Below the pieces are notes generated by a model. It was not told the origin of the DNA. It did no database searches and worked only from the letters and a program-made list of their open reading frames with translations. A DNA stretch of 64,000 nt from Albugo candida (taxonomy: Eukaryota; Oomycota; Peronosporomycetes; Albuginales; Albuginaceae): the NCBI GenBank assembly GCA_905220665.1, contig CAJNAR010000145.1, forward strand, positions 434,001-498,000, in the 5' to 3' direction. A program made the translations under genes and the position numbers. Position 1 is the stretch's first letter; each line of letters begins with the position of its first letter. Below are positions 1 to 10,199 of the stretch, piece by piece.

Positions 1-922
1 GTGATGCGAGTTTCCCGACAAATGCACCCAATTCAATCGGGTTTAAATGTCCAACAAAATCGGCGAGTTGTCGAATGGCCCGAGATCTATTCTTCCAGTC
101 TGCATTTGAGTTACCCTGGCTACTTTCCAGGTCGTTGATGATGCTTTCAGGCAACGATCTCTTCGCTCGCATTGACAATGTATTCTCTTTTCCACTCTCC
201 GTAATCGCATCCAAAAATTCTGCAATGGGAACCTCGTGAAGTCTGAATGTGACACGATCTGCTGGGCTTAGTAGGTCGTTAACTTCCTGCAGCGATAATT
301 GTGCGATATTCTGTAACTTTGCAATGGAACACTCTGCGGCTACCACAACATTTTCATTTTCATCGTCGAGAGCGCATACCAAAGCGTTTAGAATCAATAC
401 AACAACAGATCGATCAATACAGAGTGCGTCACTGTGTCGACAATCCTGGAGAATTCTGAAGATACATTCGATCGTATTCTCTCTTGTGGAAGCCTCAGAG
501 ACCGCTCGAAGGCCCGCGTCAATAAACAGTTTGATAATCGAATACACGTCCTCGCTGAGCAGTAGAAACTGATTCAATACGTGGAATGTGTCAGTCGCAC
601 TATCACTATCCGCTACCTTATCGACCTCACAATGAATTAAGCGATTGACAAGATACGGCAGAATCTCATCAAAAATACGGGTCGTTTGCGCTCTTAAGAA
701 AGGCATTATGTCGCTCATTAGAGCGATCCATTCAGAGAAATGTTCTGACGCATCGTTTTGGAGGGAAAGCACCATACAAGCGACCACCTGATGGGCATTT
801 TCGACGATGTAAGATGAAGCCTCGGCTTTTACGAGCGCCCGCAGCTTTCGCAGCGCGTGCGTCTGATCGCTGGCGGGTGCAAACTTTAAGTGAGATACAA
901 TTGTATCTAAAGCGCAGCTCAT
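1..922 (-). CDS. HEAT/TOG-like repeat protein, 3' end beyond window
   Basis: Reading the minus strand from the ATG at 922, the frame stays open to base 1 (about 307 codons), so the gene is cut by the window edge. The sequence is alpha-helical and HEAT-like. A segment near the edge (around 1-75) begins with DWKNRSRAIRQLADFV, which resembles the first helices of a TOG domain as in CLASP or TOGARAM/Crescerin proteins, which bind tubulin. That family assignment is an inference from one segment. The gene starts 136 bp from the divergent TFB4 start, so the two probably share a promoter. A decayed inverted copy lies at 17641-19330 and extends further 3' than what is visible here. It could also be another HEAT-repeat scaffold. 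Internal introns were not needed to keep the frame open. Confidence 0.65.
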   Translation of the reverse strand, partial: MSCALDTIVSHLKFAPASDQTHALRKLRALVKAEASSYIVENAHQVVACMVLSLQNDASEHFSEWIALMSDIMPFLRAQTTRIFDEILPYLVNRLIHCEVDKVADSDSATDTFHVLNQFLLLSEDVYSIIKLFIDAGLRAVSEASTRENTIECIFRILQDCRHSDALCIDRSVVVLILNALVCALDDENENVVVAAECSIAKLQNIAQLSLQEVNDLLSPADRVTFRLHEVPIAEFLDAITESGKENTLSMRAKRSLPESIINDLESSQGNSNADWKNRSRAIRQLADFVGHLNPIELGAFVGKLAS

Positions 923-1058
923 TGATGTGACAAAAAGAATTGTATTTTAAGTTATTTATTGGAAGAGTCAGAAACAAAATGCGTCGGAATCCATTTCCAT
1001 ACGATTTATAACGGTTCTTGCGACGCTTTCGGTATTTAACCGGTATCGGTAGTACCGG
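923..1058. promoter_or_regulatory. Short divergent intergenic region (TOG-like gene / TFB4)
   Basis: Only 136 bp separate the two divergent start codons. The stretch is AT-rich and must hold both promoters. I see no convincing TATA box or other named motif. The call rests on gene geometry alone. Confidence 0.35.
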
Positions 1059-1971
1059 ATGGAGCAAACTTCAGCAGGTTTTTTAGTCTTGATTCTTGAC
1101 ACAAATCCATCGCATTGGTGGCGAAATGGCGATGGAATGCCGGCGAATCAATCGGATCTGTCATTTCAGAAAACAGTGGAAAGTGTGCTTATTTTTGTGA
1201 GCTCGTATTTGCTTTTAAATCGAAGCAATCGGCTCATTTTTCTCGCAGCACACGCGGGCTCTTCGGTCACTTTATATCCAGATGCGTTATCAGAATCAGA
1301 ATCAGGCGATCAGATTGGATTGATACGCAATATCGTCTTAAAAAAGCTTTTGGCGCTCAGTGAACAAACGCATGACAGCACGTTGAAGTCAACTACGAGC
1401 ATTTCCGGTTCCATTTCGCGCGGACTTTGCTGTAAGAACTCCCATATTCTAATTCCGATTCCCTGTATGAACACATATTCTCTATATAGGCATGAATCGA
1501 GTTCTGAAAGGGAATGCAGATCTTTGCCCGCGTATTTTTGTCATTCAGAGATCCCCCGACGTCCCGGAGCATTATATATCGATCATGAACAGCATTTTCT
1601 CGGCACAAAAGAAGAATGTGGCAATCGACGCGTGCATCTTGTCCCAGGAACACTCTCCTTTCATGCAGCAGGCGACGTATTTAACTGGTGGAATCTACTA
1701 TAAACCGCGTCTCATCGATGGTCTACTCCAATACTTGATTACATTATATCTCCCGGATCCAAATGTTCGAAAAATGTTTCGATTTCCATCACAAGAATCA
1801 GTCGATTTTCGAGCCATGTGCTTCTGTCATAAGAAAGCTGTATCAACCGCTTATGTGTGTCCCGTATGTCTTTCCCTATTCTGTCAATTTCAGCCCATTT
1901 GCTCCACTTGCGGTGTCCGTAGTCGACTTTCCATCCCGAAAAAGCTCGCCACCTCAAAACAACCAAAATGA
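1059..1971 (+). CDS. TFB4: TFIIH core subunit TFB4/p34 (GTF2H3-like)
   Basis: Two exons, 1059-1431 and 1490-1971, joined across a 58-nt GT..AG intron (1432-1489), give a 284-residue protein, the usual size for this family. TFB4/p34 is a non-catalytic subunit of the TFIIH core, which opens DNA in transcription initiation and nucleotide excision repair. Visible features are the N-terminal VWA-like start (LILDTNPSHW), the central MNSIFSAQKKNVAIDAC block, the QQATYLTGGIY block and a C-terminal C4 zinc finger (CPVC followed by CSTCG) after CFCHKK. The splice restores family-like sequence exactly across the junction (GLCCMNRVL). The start at 1059 is the first ATG in frame. A broken copy of exon 1 sits at 17310-17640. 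Confidence 0.93.
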
Positions 1972-2152
1972 TCTGACAATCGCACATCCATCGGCAAAAT
2001 ATAAAGTCCGGGTCCCTCTACCACGTCCAATTCACTGCTCTCATAAAATGCGATCGTTTTACGGATTCCTTCGACGTGATAATATATTCTCAAACATTCG
2101 TGTCATTTTCCCTCAATAACAATCACTCTTCCACTGCAACCACTCATTTAAT

Positions 2153-3112
2153 ATGACTCGGTAGGATGGACTAAAGTGATGTAATGACACAGCTGATACT
2201 TTTGATACAGTCTCTCCATAAAGGATTCGTTCGTGAAGGCGAAAAAGGAGCAACGAACGGTTTTCATCGCATTCACTTGTTGTGGCTTTGTGGATAAAGA
2301 GGATACTGTCGATATTTTATTAGCGCTTGAGGGAGGAGGAACAGATATCATTGAGGTACGTGAGGATTCTCGCCCCAAGAATGCATCGGACTAAACGTTC
2401 TCGTGGTAGTTGGGAATCCCATTTTCTGACCCACAGGCTGATGGTCCAACTATCCAACGCGCTCATCAGCGTGGAGTGGATCAAAATATCTCTTTAAAAG
2501 ATGTTCTTCTGACTGTCCGAAAGGCGAGAGAAAAAGGTCTCAACGTCCCAATTGTATTGATGGGATACTATAACAATTTCCTTCAATACGACCGGGATAC
2601 CACGCTATGTAAAGATGTGAGTGAAGCTGGAGCAGATGGATTCATTATCGTCGATCTTCCTCCCGAGGAAGCTGCTGGATTGAGCGTGTGCGCCAAAGAA
2701 AATGGGCTGTCTTACATCCCATTGATTTCTCCAACTACGTCCAAAGAAAGGATCGATGTGATAAATTCGATCGCTCATGGATTCATCTATTGCGTCAGTT
2801 TGAATGGTGTCACAGGGGAACGCAAGGAGTTGGCTCCAAATTTGAACAAATTCATTGAGAGAAGTAAGTTGTGCTGATTAAATCGATTTGTCACTAATAA
2901 CCTGTGATATAGTTCGCGATCGAGTGTCAGAGCCTTTGGCGTTAGGATTTGGCTTATCGACTCGTGAGCATTTTCTCACAGCAGGGAAAGCTGCCGATGC
3001 AGTTGTGATGGGTTCCAGAATCATACAAACGATTGAAAATGCCGAGCCTGCGAATACCTCTGGCCGTGCCAAAGCCGTTCGTCAGTTCTGCGCGAGTATT
3101 ACGCAGCCGTAA
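2153..3112 (+). CDS. trpA: Tryptophan synthase alpha chain, stand-alone
   Basis: Four exons: 2153-2160 (only 8 nt, ATGACTCG), 2211-2355, 2410-2863 and 2913-3112. Introns of 50, 54 and 49 nt all have GT..AG ends. The joined frame is 268 codons plus stop. The enzyme cleaves indole-3-glycerol phosphate to indole and glyceraldehyde 3-phosphate in tryptophan synthesis. The catalytic Glu is E51 (in DIIELGIPFSDP) and the catalytic Asp is D62 (in QADGPTIQ). The GFGLSTREH phosphate-binding stretch lies near the C-terminus. In fungi the alpha domain is fused to beta; here the frame stops after the alpha domain and no beta-like sequence follows. The tiny first exon is inferred: the long frame has a stop at 2203, and only this splice gives an ATG in phase. 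Confidence 0.9.
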
Positions 3113-3949
3113 GAATTCAAAATGACAACTGGCTATGATCGCTTTGACCCCTTCATTTTGCATGACGTTGTCGCTTGTCGCGTTTGACAGTACGAATGAA
3201 AAGCCCTTGTGCTCATATTGATCACGCTTTCTGTTTGCTCTGTGAGGTTCGCTGGGTATTTTCTTATGTATGCGATGAACGTAGGCACCCTTCCTATACA
3301 TTCGTTGATGTCATTTTGAAGGGATTTCCGATTGACTCTTGAAATACGGAAATTGAATACCTGCGATCAGGCCATCGATAGCCCCATTCCATGGAGTGGC
3401 ATTGGTGCATAAAAATTGTCGTGATCTGATATTTTTTTAGAAATTGGCTGCCTGTTTGACCAAAGAAGTGTAAGATCCATTGGGGAGTCTTCGCCATCAA
3501 GCCTCTTCGATCCTGCTGTTCCTTGATCAAAGCTCTTGTGTACCATAAGTTCTACCTAGCAGCCAAGTACAGCTACTCTCACGTGCTAATTGGGTAGGCC
3601 TCGGAGTATTTATCGCTTAGGAAGAAATAGAACGATCGTGCCTTATATTCGAGCTGATGTACCACTAACATCATCTCTCTTTCGTGCAACCTTTCAAGTC
3701 TCCACATTTTTGAATGCCGAGGTCTTGATCCGATATCCCGCGCTTTACATTTTACCAATTTGAGCGTCATCGGTCAATGCAATCGCATCTGCAGGACATA
3801 TCTCTTGTAGATTTAGATTGTTCTTGCGATCCGTCGCAACGCGTTTAGAAGCTTCCATTGCGTGAAGAGAGCTAGGGCAACGTAAGAAGCGGATGCTTAC
3901 ACATAGTAAGTATATTCTACATCATATCACTGTCAATGTTTCCTTACTG
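3113..3949. other. Intergenic, no gene recognised
   Basis: Between the trpA stop and the copy A boundary there are only short reading frames on both strands. None resembles a known protein and no RNA gene was recognised. Confidence 0.5.
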
Positions 3950-4065
3950 AGCGGTAAATCTATCTGTTGTAAACTTCAACTTCAACTGCTTTGGCTGTTT
4001 AGAGTACAGTGCGTTTACTATTACGAGCCCTACATCGCACTTTACGGGGTACATGCTGTATACTA

Positions 4066-5403
4066 CTATGTGCTCACGCTCCTCGGCTTCCGTTTCTTTG
4101 GAACTTCAGAGAGTGATTGCGCGAGTTTCTGAGTGACTGTTTCGACCAAAATATCACAGAATTCGCGGCTTGATATATCCGCTTCAGCACTGCTCTTCAT
4201 ATAATCGGCAACCAGATTTTCCAGCAGACACGGCTCCGTTCGATTACCACTGCGATGAATGATTTTGGCAATGTCAAATAGCGAGAGGTCGAGTTTCGCA
4301 CATAGTTGCAAAGTGAACGTACACAATCGCATGGTAGTGATGCATTCTTCTCGGATTTGCAAACGCCGCAAAATTCTGGCATCTTTTTGTACGTCGATCG
4401 ATTCGATATGATCTTTTTCCGATGACGAAAATGGAAGACGAGATTGCGGCCAGGACATCCAATCGAAGCACGCCCCATTCAAATGCTCAAATGAAGGCAA
4501 ACACATTCCATGATCGATCGGAGTCATGAGAAATGTGTTCATTTCTGAGCCTTTAGTTGACAAGAGTACATTTCCTGCATGTCGATCAGTATTAAATAAA
4601 CGTATATCGAGAATACCAATTTTATGAACCTCGGATACACTGAATCGAAGTGTTCCCATGTCCTCAGCGGAAGACGAAGACGAGACAAACTGCTGGAGGG
4701 AACCTTCTTTCAGCAAGCCATCAACTTTCAGTTTGGTGATTTCTGTGAGTGGCACGCCACTAAAATTGCCATATGCCGCATCCAGAAGGTATGCGGCACG
4801 CTCGCGGGAAACTCCGTCCCCTATTAATAGTCCTTTTTGAACAGGATGTTGGGTTTTCCCAACAATGGAATTCGCCTGCACGTATCCACGAGGGTTGTAT
4901 GGTGCCATATACTCTTCATCTCGCGGTTTGAAGACCGCGAGCCATCTCTTCACTTCTTCATGGGCCTTATCATACACAAAATACACTCCCCCACACCCTT
5001 CTGATGTCATTTCCATCCCAATTTGTTCAATCTTTTCTACTTGAGACACCAAACTCATTTCAGATCTATCGTTTTCTGGTGCTTTTGGGACACTTTCCAA
5101 CGCATGAGTATCCAATTTGAATGGCAATATGACAACCGACGGACTCGGATGCACTTCTTTGATATCATTGCGTCTCATAGAGGGTACACGCCATTGTATT
5201 GATCCTCGTAATAGAGCTATCGGAATTTTTGTAAAACGATGAGAGAAAATTGAGTGATTTATTATAAATCGATTTCGCATCAAAGAAAGCGAACACAAAT
5301 CAACGGGTTGTCCCCCAGAGGAATCCACAGCGAGTGTGTTGTGGGGAGTGCACTCGGGTCGATTTTGAGCGGATGAGTTTATTTGCCGTTTAAAAATCGC
5401 CAT
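4066..5403 (-). CDS. Phosphatidylinositol 4-kinase, type II / plant gamma-like
   Basis: Single-exon, 445-residue PI3/4-kinase-fold protein. It probably phosphorylates phosphatidylinositol at position 4, although some plant gamma-type members act mainly as protein kinases. In order: a poorly conserved N-terminus (1-125), a nucleotide-binding stretch GCGGVYF (136-142), the ATP-binding Lys in VFKP (K159), the conserved REVAAYLLD-like helix (here ERAAYLLDAA, 201-210), FSGVP, the catalytic loop DRHAGN (273-278) and the metal-binding IDHG (296-299), followed by WPQSRLPFS. No transmembrane segment or ubiquitin-like domain is seen. The C-terminus is basic (KKRKPRSVST). The gene is the intact member of a pair; the copy at 26985-28290 is broken. 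The start is the first ATG in frame. Confidence 0.88.
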   Translation of the reverse strand: MAIFKRQINSSAQNRPECTPHNTLAVDSSGGQPVDLCSLSLMRNRFIINHSIFSHRFTKIPIALLRGSIQWRVPSMRRNDIKEVHPSPSVVILPFKLDTHALESVPKAPENDRSEMSLVSQVEKIEQIGMEMTSEGCGGVYFVYDKAHEEVKRWLAVFKPRDEEYMAPYNPRGYVQANSIVGKTQHPVQKGLLIGDGVSRERAAYLLDAAYGNFSGVPLTEITKLKVDGLLKEGSLQQFVSSSSSAEDMGTLRFSVSEVHKIGILDIRLFNTDRHAGNVLLSTKGSEMNTFLMTPIDHGMCLPSFEHLNGACFDWMSWPQSRLPFSSSEKDHIESIDVQKDARILRRLQIREECITTMRLCTFTLQLCAKLDLSLFDIAKIIHRSGNRTEPCLLENLVADYMKSSAEADISSREFCDILVETVTQKLAQSLSEVPKKRKPRSVST

Positions 5404-5810
5404 TGCAAAGGATCGAGTTCGGATCTTCTACAGGAGTATCAAGCAGAGGAATGCTTCTGAGGTACGTCGCGGTGATTGCAGAATGCCTTCGCGAGCGCTC
5501 AGCTTCTTTGCCGATTTGTTTGATTTGCGTTCGAATAATTGTGAACTGACTCCTTGAAGAAGAGAGCAGGTATACGAATATTTGTAGTATACTTGATTAC
5601 TGTTCAAGTTGGTAGCGTGGAAGAGGGTGGGTGATGTATACTACCACTTCTACTTAGGTAAGGCCGCGTCAGTGTTGTATTAAGGAAAGGGGAGTTAGCA
5701 TAACTTGAAATTGATTGTGCAAAATGATGTCCCGCTTTAATCCGACGAATACGATTTGCCAAAATGGTAGAGAGCATATACTTGATCTTAGTATGCAATT
5801 TAACCCGTGT

Positions 5811-6480
5811 CTACCATTCGCTTAAAACTCGATAGAAGCTTTTATCGAGTCTAGGGTTAGAAGCATGTAGAAGGAGAGGGTGAGCGAATGTGTAGAAATC
5901 CTGGTTGAAGTACACGCTTTCCCTGTTACGTGTAAATACTTTGACTGTATTGAAAGACACGTACGCGAGCAGCTGGTGCACTTCGCTATGACTCAAACGC
6001 AAGCATCGACGTAGAATCCGCTCTGATTGGTAGATTCTCTCATTTTCAACGTGTAAAAAGTTTTTGTACACTTCCAGTATAAAATGTACGCATGAAACTT
6101 ATTACCGTCTGCTAGACAAGGCATACAAGCGCCAAAAAGAATGGTTCAAAGCAGCGCCGAGATTACTGCAGACAAATCGCTAGCGTGTGTACTCAAGAGT
6201 GCCTGACTCTTGATCGAGTCCTCACATCCCATAGCAAGCAGAACACATTGCTTTGTTTCCATTTCAATTGTTCGTGTGCAGCATCTCCTTTTTTCCGTCA
6301 GAGACGACTATCACAGTCGCATCATCAAACTGCTTCGGTAAGACGCGACAACATAATTGAGTCGATCACATTGTATAAATCGAGATCCGTTGTCTAAAAC
6401 GAATATTTTTTTGCGTATTTGATCGCCAACGTCCGGTATATCGACCCGCTTCGTCATGCGCAATCAGTCATAGACAAATT
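5811..6480 (-). pseudogene. Decayed unidentified protein gene, copy A
   Basis: Minus-strand frames here encode stretches that recur in copy B (26100-26700, plus strand), for example YKNFLHVENE and ESVYFNQ followed by FYTFA. Both copies carry stops and frameshifts at different places, so an ancestral protein gene has decayed independently in each. A short part (63780-63990) is also seen in copy C. I do not recognise the family. A frame just 5' of this block in copy B (26187-26230) has a CxxC..C pattern like a damaged zinc knuckle, which would fit a gag-like protein, but the evidence is thin. Confidence 0.4.
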
Positions 6481-7774
6481 TCGATAGTGTTCTAAGGAGT
6501 GAGGTGTGGACCAACACACTGTCGGGTGCCTGCATCTGTCACCTCAGACGCAAAAAAAGCATCAATATCAGGTAGAGATGGTCAATGCTCCACTTACAAA
6601 TAGAGATAAGAGCAATTGTTACGTGATCCGTGGTTTAGCAATTCCGTGATTCGAGTCACCCGAGCAAGTGGTTACAAAAGCTCTGATCCGTGTAAATTTG
6701 TAAAATGAGCTTCTTGCATGCATTCCTCATTTAGTATTACGGCAAGATCAGAATCCCGTTGATAATAATCTGATTTAGCCTTCCACGTTATCACTCAATT
6801 GTACAATCCACTCAGCGAAGTTCATATTCTGCTATCCTCCAGATGAGTGCTTCTCTCAAACGCCTATTCTGGATTCCGAGCTCTACAATGATTCCGCAGA
6901 TAGAGTCAGGACTCTTCTTCCATGTAAACTACGATTTCTCGAGATAAATTTTATTTTTCCTACCATTCCTGATCATTGATGACACAACTTTCTTCCTTCT
7001 CATCGTCCGCGCAATTTATCCGGAAAGCCAATTCAGAGGTCCCGCTATTTTGAAAAATGTGACATATATACTCTTGCAAATGATAAGATTGGATTGAGTT
7101 CCAATCCTTTTTATCTCTTGCGTTACAAAGATCTGAAGTTTTCTCAATAGGAAACCGTTCACGCGCCGCTGGTCATTCTTCTCTGGCAGGATTTAATTGT
7201 CGCCAATGTAATGTCATTTGTTTTAAATGTCGTTTCTTATGATGTCACTTCTTCATCAGGACTATACAGCTACTGATTGGTTGACCCGATGATGCATTAC
7301 ACAGTCGACAAAAGAATTGCCAAGAATAAAACTGGATAATAGATGAAGAGCGCCTTTCGACCCGTGCCCACTTCTTATATTGGTGCCGATGAAGAGAATA
7401 CTAGTCACGCTGATGTGTCTGAGAAGCGCAAACTGATTTTTTTAAAGGCACAAGCGCGTAATTGAGTGATTGGATGCATTCGTAGACACCAAGTAAGTAT
7501 GTGATCGCTGCCAACTTTACAGGCTCGCTGGAGACAAAAATCCAGCAGTGAGAAGTTTTGAGATCGCTAGGCTTATACATTCTATGACACGTGCCGTCTA
7601 AGACGAGTTTACGATTAGCAGGAGACATGCGGAAGCAACTGGTAGGTGAAAAACGATGAGATCTGGGCTTTTCCGATCGCGAAAATAATTTCGCGTAGCA
7701 ACAAAGTATTGCAGGTTACTGCCCCATGTATCCCTGTTATTGTAGCATAATACCTATGACTCACACATTATACA
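6481..7774 (-). pseudogene. Decayed coding remnants shared by copies A, B and C
   Basis: Two stretches stand out. At 6790-7000 a frame contains a run related to one in copy C (63227-63631) around PILDSELYNDSAD. At 7401-7628 a frame begins SPANRKLVLDG, matching SPANRKRVLGG in copy B (24802 onward) and SHANRKRVLGG in copy C (about 62612). All copies have stops or frameshifts. No known family is recognised; the rest of the stretch shows nothing further. Confidence 0.35.
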
Positions 7775-8257
7775 TTATTTGATTGTCTTTGCATTGTTGC
7801 ACGGAATGATATATCTATTATCGCAAGCATTCCATCGACAGCATCTTGTGATTAGACTCGGGTTCTCTTGATCCATTGCACAGAGCATCCAACGAGTTTT
7901 TGCAGTGGAAAGAAAAACAATGCATTTCTGCTGAAGTGCTGAGTACATGAATTTTACGATGATACTATCGACTATCTCGCTGATGCCTGTCACCAGATAG
8001 AACAGGCACATGGATTGCCTGATCTTCATTTCTGAGTCAAACGAATAGGTAGGTCTTTATCGATATTCCTTGATACTCTCCTTCGGTGAATGTTTTGCTC
8101 GCGACAAATGCGAACAGTGAAAAGCCAAGCTCAATAAAATCTCAGCCAATTGTGTGAACAGAAAGATCTCCGTATCATATCGCTCAGTATTCAAATCTTC
8201 AATCGCATTCTTCTGGGTTCGAGCTACCGGGGAGTGAAGATCAAATACGGAAAGCAT
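7775..8257 (-). CDS. Small unidentified gene divergent from CRN-kinase A
   Basis: A two-exon model, 8257-8077 and 8031-7775, uses a 45-nt intron (8032-8076, GT..CAG) and keeps the frame, giving 145 residues from the ATG at 8257. The second exon opens with MKIRQSMCLFYLVTGISEIV, which is hydrophobic enough for one membrane segment. The C-terminus (PCNNAKTIK) is conserved in copies B and C, but both of those carry frameshifts or stops. The gene is transcribed away from the CRN gene, with 199 bp between the starts. It has no recognised domain. It may be a decaying gene that happens still to be open in A, and an upstream exon is possible. Confidence 0.35.
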
Positions 8258-8354
8258 GACTCTCCTTCCGATCCACTTCCAGAGGGTACTAAATTTCAAG
8301 TTTCTTCAGATCGTTTAATAGCGAAGCTGTGAAGCATACGGTACAGCTGTAGAA

Positions 8355-8430
8355 CAGATAACAGGAATAACAGAAATAACAGAAATAACAGAAATAACAG
8401 AAATAGCGGAAATAACAGAAATAACAGAAA
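8355..8430. repeat. 9-bp minisatellite upstream of CRN-kinase A
   Basis: About eight tandem copies of AGAAATAAC (one variant AGAAATAGCGG-like unit in the middle) end roughly 26 bp before the CRN start codon. The matching position in copy B (about 24062-24085) and copy C (about 61800-61825) has only one or two units, so the array expanded in copy A. Confidence 0.85.
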
Positions 8431-8456
8431 TTTTTAAAGAAGAAAAAGAAGGAGCA

Positions 8457-10199
8457 ATGGTGGAGTTGATCCTGATGTGTCTTATCGTTGGTGATGGAGG
8501 GGTACTTGCTTGCAAGATCGATGGTGGTAGGCACGTATATTTTCTGAAAGAAGAAATCGGGAAGGAGATGGCGAATACATTACAGTGTGCCGCCTGTGAG
8601 CTGAACCTTTATTTGGCGAAGAAAAACGGCGATTTTCTCAGTTCTGACGACGCTGTTCTCGCAGAATTATCCAAAGAAGACTGTCCGCAAAAAATCAAAG
8701 GTTCTTACATGAATGCGGAAACTTTCATGAATTCGTCCCGCCGGTTGCATCGGTTTTTTGATAACAACTATCAAGTCGAAGGTGTCATCCATGTGCTGGT
8801 TCAATTGCCAGCAGATGCTTGGAAGCGACAAAAAGTACGTCAAGATATTTCCTGGGTATATGAGAAGAAATTGCGAGATGTGGACATGAGTGCTCTTACT
8901 ACGCCTGAAAAAATGGAAGCATTTATTTCATCCCCCTTACCTATAAAATATCCGACTGATGAAAAAGCATTAATTGACGAGTGTCCGGAGGTTTTCGAGC
9001 ATTCCGAAGACCAATTCGTCAAAGCAAATGTATTTGAAAATGCTCTCAATCGACGTTTTACGTTTTGTGATGATGGAAGAGCAAATATTCCAAATATTTT
9101 ATGGTGGGATCTGCTGATTCGAACTCCGATCGAAGATACGGCATTTATCCTAGGAATGCACATTAAAGTTGGTAGAAAAGAAACAGATGGATCACCTACG
9201 ATATATACAAAGCAACCAAACTTCCTGCTATGGCTAATGGGTGTTTTTGTAATGAGAGGAGAAGAAAGAGGATCTATGGGGGAATTTGGCTTAGCCAAGG
9301 AGGAACTGGTTTTAAAAATGGAAAGAATGCACTTGTCCATGTTTGGACAAATGCCGTTTCTATTCACATATGCCGCGGCCAATTCATTGGTGCAATTTTT
9401 TACCATAGATCGTTCATTGAATGTCTACCCAATATCACAGCTGCTCGATTTAAAAATTTTGAAAGATCGTATTCGATGTGTTGTATCATCCATCAACATT
9501 TGTCGGATTCTCAACCACTACCCACCTCTATTACTACGCGGATTTTTGCCAATGTACAAGAAAATGTCGAGAAACAACGGAAGTGTTACACTTTACGAAG
9601 ATTACTTGTTGAAAAGACTCCATTATGACCTTTACGATTCTGAAGCAGTGATGGCTATTTATGAAGCAATAGGGCGGAAACAAATTCAATGTGCTGTTCG
9701 TTGCCACTACGATAGACAAAAGCGAACGTTAAAATTGCGACCAATCGGTTTTACGAAACTACCAAGCAATGATTCGGAGCTGATAGTGGCGTTGATTTGT
9801 GTCGCTCGTGCTCTTGTTGGTTTGCATGCCCTCGGATATGTTCATAGGGATGTCCGCTGGCCAAATATTTTGTGTTTGGGAGACGATGCCTACATTTTGG
9901 CTGATTTTGAAAATGCAGGACGCGATGGCGACCGGATGCCTGATGATTTATTAGAGTCGCGAGTACTCGACCCCTTGGTAAAGTCTAAGGCTTATGGGCA
10001 TGTGTATCGGGCTTGCCATGATATGTATCAGTTTGGTTTACTGATTACTGATACCAGCGATCCATCGCTAAAGCAATTACAGATGAATTTGAAGAGTGAT
10101 AATGCTGAAGAAAGATATACAGCAGAAGGAGCGCTGAATTTACTTTCAAACTTGCATCAAAAAGTGCAAGATGATCGTCCGGATGCAATTGAGCAATGA
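8457..10199 (+). CDS. Crinkler (CRN)-family protein with kinase-like C-terminus, copy A
   Basis: Intact single exon, 580 residues. The N-terminus matches the CRN header domain: a ubiquitin-like beginning (MVELILMCLIVGDGG), LYLAKKNG at about 51-58 in place of LFLAK, and a conserved end IHVLVQLPA (about 111-119). The C-terminal third is protein-kinase-like, with HRDVRWPNIL (about 463-472), holding the catalytic Asp and the metal-binding Asn, and DFE (about 483) replacing DFG. No clear glycine loop is visible. CRN proteins of oomycetes are host-translocated effectors that act mainly in the host nucleus, and kinase-type C-termini are known among them. No classical signal peptide is evident, which is common in this family. 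Activity is uncertain because of DFE. Paralogues lie at 22313-24034 and 60032-61772. Confidence 0.85.
   Translation: MVELILMCLIVGDGGVLACKIDGGRHVYFLKEEIGKEMANTLQCAACELNLYLAKKNGDFLSSDDAVLAELSKEDCPQKIKGSYMNAETFMNSSRRLHRFFDNNYQVEGVIHVLVQLPADAWKRQKVRQDISWVYEKKLRDVDMSALTTPEKMEAFISSPLPIKYPTDEKALIDECPEVFEHSEDQFVKANVFENALNRRFTFCDDGRANIPNILWWDLLIRTPIEDTAFILGMHIKVGRKETDGSPTIYTKQPNFLLWLMGVFVMRGEERGSMGEFGLAKEELVLKMERMHLSMFGQMPFLFTYAAANSLVQFFTIDRSLNVYPISQLLDLKILKDRIRCVVSSINICRILNHYPPLLLRGFLPMYKKMSRNNGSVTLYEDYLLKRLHYDLYDSEAVMAIYEAIGRKQIQCAVRCHYDRQKRTLKLRPIGFTKLPSNDSELIVALICVARALVGLHALGYVHRDVRWPNILCLGDDAYILADFENAGRDGDRMPDDLLESRVLDPLVKSKAYGHVYRACHDMYQFGLLITDTSDPSLKQLQMNLKSDNAEERYTAEGALNLLSNLHQKVQDDRPDAIEQ

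Noticed and set aside
2148..2378. 76-codon minus-strand frame over the trpA 5' end
   Set aside because: It overlaps trpA exons on the opposite strand and has no recognisable feature; it is a shadow of the real gene.
8841..9406. 188-codon minus-strand frame within CRN-A
   Set aside because: It is antisense to an intact CRN frame, and matching antisense frames in B and C only mirror the conserved coding strand.
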